From positions 1-7,156 of the forward strand of contig CAIZKE010000171.1 in the NCBI GenBank assembly GCA_903933475.1: a DNA stretch of 7,156 nt, written 5' to 3'. Both the position numbers and the translations under genes were made by a program. How positions within the stretch are numbered: position 1 is the stretch's first letter; each line of letters starts with the position of its first letter. Shown here in pieces: positions 5,229 through 7,156 of the stretch. The notes beneath the pieces are model-generated. The model was given only the letters and a program-made list of their open reading frames with translations. It ran no database searches and was not told the origin of the DNA. The stretch is from an uncultured Alphaproteobacteria bacterium. Its GTDB lineage: Bacteria; Pseudomonadota; Alphaproteobacteria; Caulobacterales; Caulobacteraceae.

Positions 5229-6968
5229 ATGTCCTTCCGCGCCCCCCTGCAGAGCCTGGACCTCGCCCTTGCGGCGGCGGGTCTGCCCGCCCTCCTGGCG
5301 GACGGCTATCCCGACCTCGACGCAGAGACGGTGACGGCGGTCCTGGCCTCGGCCGCCGCCTTCGTGGAAGCCGAGCTTGCCCCGCTCAACCACGATGGCG
5401 ATCGCATCGGGGCCCGGTTCGAGAACGGCGTGGTCTCGGCCGCCCCGGGTTTCGCTGAAGCCTACCAGGCCTTCGCGGCCCAGGGCTGGAATTCCCTGGC
5501 GGCGGACCCGGAGTTCGGTGGCCAGGGCCTGCCCAAGGTCCTTGAGTTGGCCGTCTTCGAGATGGTCCACGCCGCCAACATGGCCTTTGGCCTCTGCCCC
5601 ATGCTGACCCAGGGTGCCATCGAGGCCCTGACCCTGCACGGCACCCCGCGCCAGAAGCGGTTGGTCCTGCCCCGCCTGGTTTCAGGCGAGTGGACAGGAA
5701 CCATGAACCTCACCGAGCCCCAGGCCGGAACGGACCTGTCCGGCGTCACCGCCCGGGCCGAGCCTGACGGCGAGGGCGGTTACCGGCTCACCGGCCAGAA
5801 GATCTACATTACCTGGGGCGACCACGACGCTGCCGAGAACATCTGCCACCTTGTGCTGGCGCGTCTCCCGGATGCCCCGCCCGGGGTCAAGGGCATCAGC
5901 CTCTTCCTCGCCTCCAAGCGCCTGATCGACGACGAGGGCCGCCTGGGCGCAGCCAATGCCCTTCGTCCGGCTTCGATCGAGAAGAAGCTGGGCATCCATG
6001 GGTCGCCCACCTGCGTCATGCTGTTCGAGGGCGCCCGCGCCGAGTTGGTGGGAGAGGCGAATAACGGCCTGTCCCACATGTTCGTCATGATGAACGCCGC
6101 CCGGCTTCAGGTGGGCGTGCAAGGGGTGGCCATCGCCGAGCGCGCGCTGCAGCAGGCCCTGGCCTACGCCCAGGACCGGGTTCAGGGCCGGCCCGCCCTG
6201 GGGGGGGAATCGATCTTCGGCCATCCCGACGTCCGCCGGAGCCTCGCCCTCATGCGCGCCAAGGTCGAGGCGGCCCGGGCCATCTGCCTCCTGACCGGGG
6301 TGCTGGCCGACCAGGCCCGCCTCGCCCCTGAGGCGTCGAGCCGGGACCTGGCCCGGGGCCGGCAGGAGTTGCTGACGCCCATCGCCAAGGCCTGGTCCAC
6401 GGATGTCGGGGTCGAGGTCGCCTCCATGGGCGTCCAGGTCCACGGGGGCATGGGCTTCATCGAGGATACGGGTGCCGCCCAGCACTATCGCGACGCCCGG
6501 ATCGCCCCGATCTACGAGGGCACCAATGGCGTCCAGGCCGTCGATCTGGCCGGTCGCAAGCTGTCCATGATGGACGGCGTCCTGATGCCGGGCCTCTGCG
6601 CCGAGATGGCCGCCGATGCGGCGGCCCTCGAGGCCGAGGCGGGGCTTGAGGGTGTGGGGCGACGGCTTGCCGTTGGGGTCGCGGCCCTCTCCGCTGCCAC
6701 CGAGTGGATGACCGGACACCGGGGCCCCGACGCCCTGGCCGGCGCCACGGCCTACCTGCGCCTGTCCGGCGATGTCATCGGGGGCTGGATGCTGGCCCGC
6801 CAGGCGGTCCTGGCCCGCAGCCGCGCGCCGGCCCTGGCGGAGTCCCGGGCCGCCCTGGCCCGCATCTTCGCCGACCAGGTCCTGGCCCAGGCGCCGGGCC
6901 TGGCCGAAGGGGTCATGGCCGGCGGCGGGGACCTGGCCCTTCTGGACGCAGGCTCCCTGGCCGGCTGA
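5229..6968 (+). CDS. Acyl-CoA dehydrogenase, long DmdC-like (3-methylmercaptopropionyl-CoA dehydrogenase type)
   Basis: This 579-residue flavoenzyme should oxidise an acyl-CoA to the 2-enoyl-CoA with FAD, passing electrons to ETF, in the cytoplasm. Domains: an N-terminal helical domain with the extension typical of the long subfamily (1-150), a middle beta domain with MNLTEPQAGTDLSG (159-172) and GQKIYITWGDHD (189-200), the C-terminal helical domain (about 280-445) with QVHGGMGFIED (403-413) and IYEGTNGVQ (428-436), and an extra C-terminal domain (about 450-579). E430 in YEGTNG is at the position of the catalytic base in DmdC. Length is close to the usual 590-600. DmdC itself acts in dimethylsulfoniopropionate breakdown, but many alphaproteobacterial paralogues are of unknown chain specificity, so the substrate is open. 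It is transcribed divergently from the B12 uptake operon and is followed by the repeat array; no partner gene (hydratase, ligase, thiolase) is visible. I found no convincing promoter between 5130 and 5218. Confidence 0.93.
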   Translation: MSFRAPLQSLDLALAAAGLPALLADGYPDLDAETVTAVLASAAAFVEAELAPLNHDGDRIGARFENGVVSAAPGFAEAYQAFAAQGWNSLAADPEFGGQGLPKVLELAVFEMVHAANMAFGLCPMLTQGAIEALTLHGTPRQKRLVLPRLVSGEWTGTMNLTEPQAGTDLSGVTARAEPDGEGGYRLTGQKIYITWGDHDAAENICHLVLARLPDAPPGVKGISLFLASKRLIDDEGRLGAANALRPASIEKKLGIHGSPTCVMLFEGARAELVGEANNGLSHMFVMMNAARLQVGVQGVAIAERALQQALAYAQDRVQGRPALGGESIFGHPDVRRSLALMRAKVEAARAICLLTGVLADQARLAPEASSRDLARGRQELLTPIAKAWSTDVGVEVASMGVQVHGGMGFIEDTGAAQHYRDARIAPIYEGTNGVQAVDLAGRKLSMMDGVLMPGLCAEMAADAAALEAEAGLEGVGRRLAVGVAALSAATEWMTGHRGPDALAGATAYLRLSGDVIGGWMLARQAVLARSRAPALAESRAALARIFADQVLAQAPGLAEGVMAGGGDLALLDAGSLAG

Positions 6969-6975
6969 CCCGGTT

Positions 6976-7156
6976 GGGGGGAGACGTCAGGGCGAAATTG
7001 CTCCCCATCAGGGGGAGCTGTCGGCAAAGCCGCCGGTGGGGGTCAACGGCGCCTCAGCAGACCCCCTCCGGCCCGCTGCGCGGTCCACCTCCCCCTGGGG
7101 GGAGGAATTACCGCGCTCAATTGCTCCCCATCAGGGGGAGCTGTCGGCAAAGCCGA
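6976..7156. repeat. Tandem array of a GC-rich intergenic palindromic repeat (runs off window)
   Basis: One full unit lies at 6996-7109, from aattgctcccc to ggggggaggaatt. Its two arms (6996-7044 and 7060-7109) are imperfect inverted repeats of about 49 bases around a 15-base centre (7045-7059), so RNA or single-stranded DNA could fold into a long hairpin. A second unit starts at 7119; 7119-7155 is identical to 6996-7032 over 37 bases (offset 123) and is cut by the window end. The ggggggag at 6976-6983 matches the last bases of a unit (7097-7104), so it is probably the remnant of a preceding copy. No open reading frame or transposase is seen in it. Such repeats are non-autonomous intergenic elements in this bacterial group; a role in ending transcription of the dehydrogenase is possible but there is no T-tract. 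Confidence 0.8.
6996..7109. repeat. Complete 114-bp palindromic repeat unit
   Basis: The left arm runs aattgctccccatcaggggg and on to gggggtc at 7044. The right arm runs from gaccccctcc at 7060 to ggaggaatt at 7109. Reverse-complementing the right arm aligns it with the left arm along its whole length with small indels, and the central third (tcggcaaagccgcc against ggaccgcgcagcgg) is the most diverged. Both outer ends carry aatt. Structure was aligned by eye, not folded. Confidence 0.75.

Noticed and set aside
5682..6719. 345-codon - strand open frame inside the acyl-CoA dehydrogenase
   Set aside because: Antisense to conserved dehydrogenase motifs; its translation is Gly/His/Leu-rich with no family pattern.
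6996..7155. CRISPR array from two identical 37-base repeats
   Set aside because: The spacing is 86 bases and the intervening DNA is the other half of a palindromic repeat unit, not a spacer; only two copies are present.

Overview
The window is GC-rich DNA (roughly 70% by eye). Its codon use, a DmdC-type acyl-CoA dehydrogenase, and a GC-rich palindromic repeat of the 'ctccccatcagggggagctgt' type (known to me from intergenic DNA of Caulobacter, Brevundimonas and Phenylobacterium) point to an alphaproteobacterium, probably Caulobacteraceae. The genus cannot be fixed from this sequence alone.

Layout, left to right. (1) Positions 1-217, + strand: the last 71 codons of a gene entering from the left, most likely a PLP-dependent group II decarboxylase. 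(2) A short convergent gap holding a decayed piece of the intergenic repeat (about 223-262). (3) Positions 269-4795, - strand: a compact four-gene operon read right to left: TonB-dependent outer-membrane receptor (btuB-like), substrate-binding protein (btuF-like), FecCD/BtuC permease and BtuD-type ATPase. The last three genes are joined by two 4-bp ATGA stop/start overlaps, and btuF starts 2 bp after the btuB stop. (4) A divergent control region, 4796-5228. It holds a complete, very well conserved cobalamin riboswitch on the - strand (about 4937-5119), a plausible promoter just upstream of it (5127-5155), and a roughly 140-nt expression platform ending in a strong Shine-Dalgarno. (5) Positions 5229-6968, + strand: an acyl-CoA dehydrogenase of the long 3-methylmercaptopropionyl-CoA dehydrogenase (DmdC)-like type. 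(6) Positions 6976-7156: a tandem array of the palindromic repeat, with one complete unit, the end of a preceding one and the start of the next, cut by the window edge.

How it works together: the operon encodes a full route for vitamin B12 from outside the cell to the cytoplasm. The receptor takes corrinoid across the outer membrane using TonB energy. The binding protein passes it to the two-subunit-type ABC importer in the inner membrane. The riboswitch should shut the whole operon down when intracellular adenosylcobalamin is high. No corrinoid biosynthesis or cobalamin-dependent enzyme gene is visible here, and the divergent acyl-CoA dehydrogenase shows no sequence evidence of a link to B12. 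I see no previously undescribed system; the items worth a second look are the riboswitch expression platform, the signal sequences and the repeat array.
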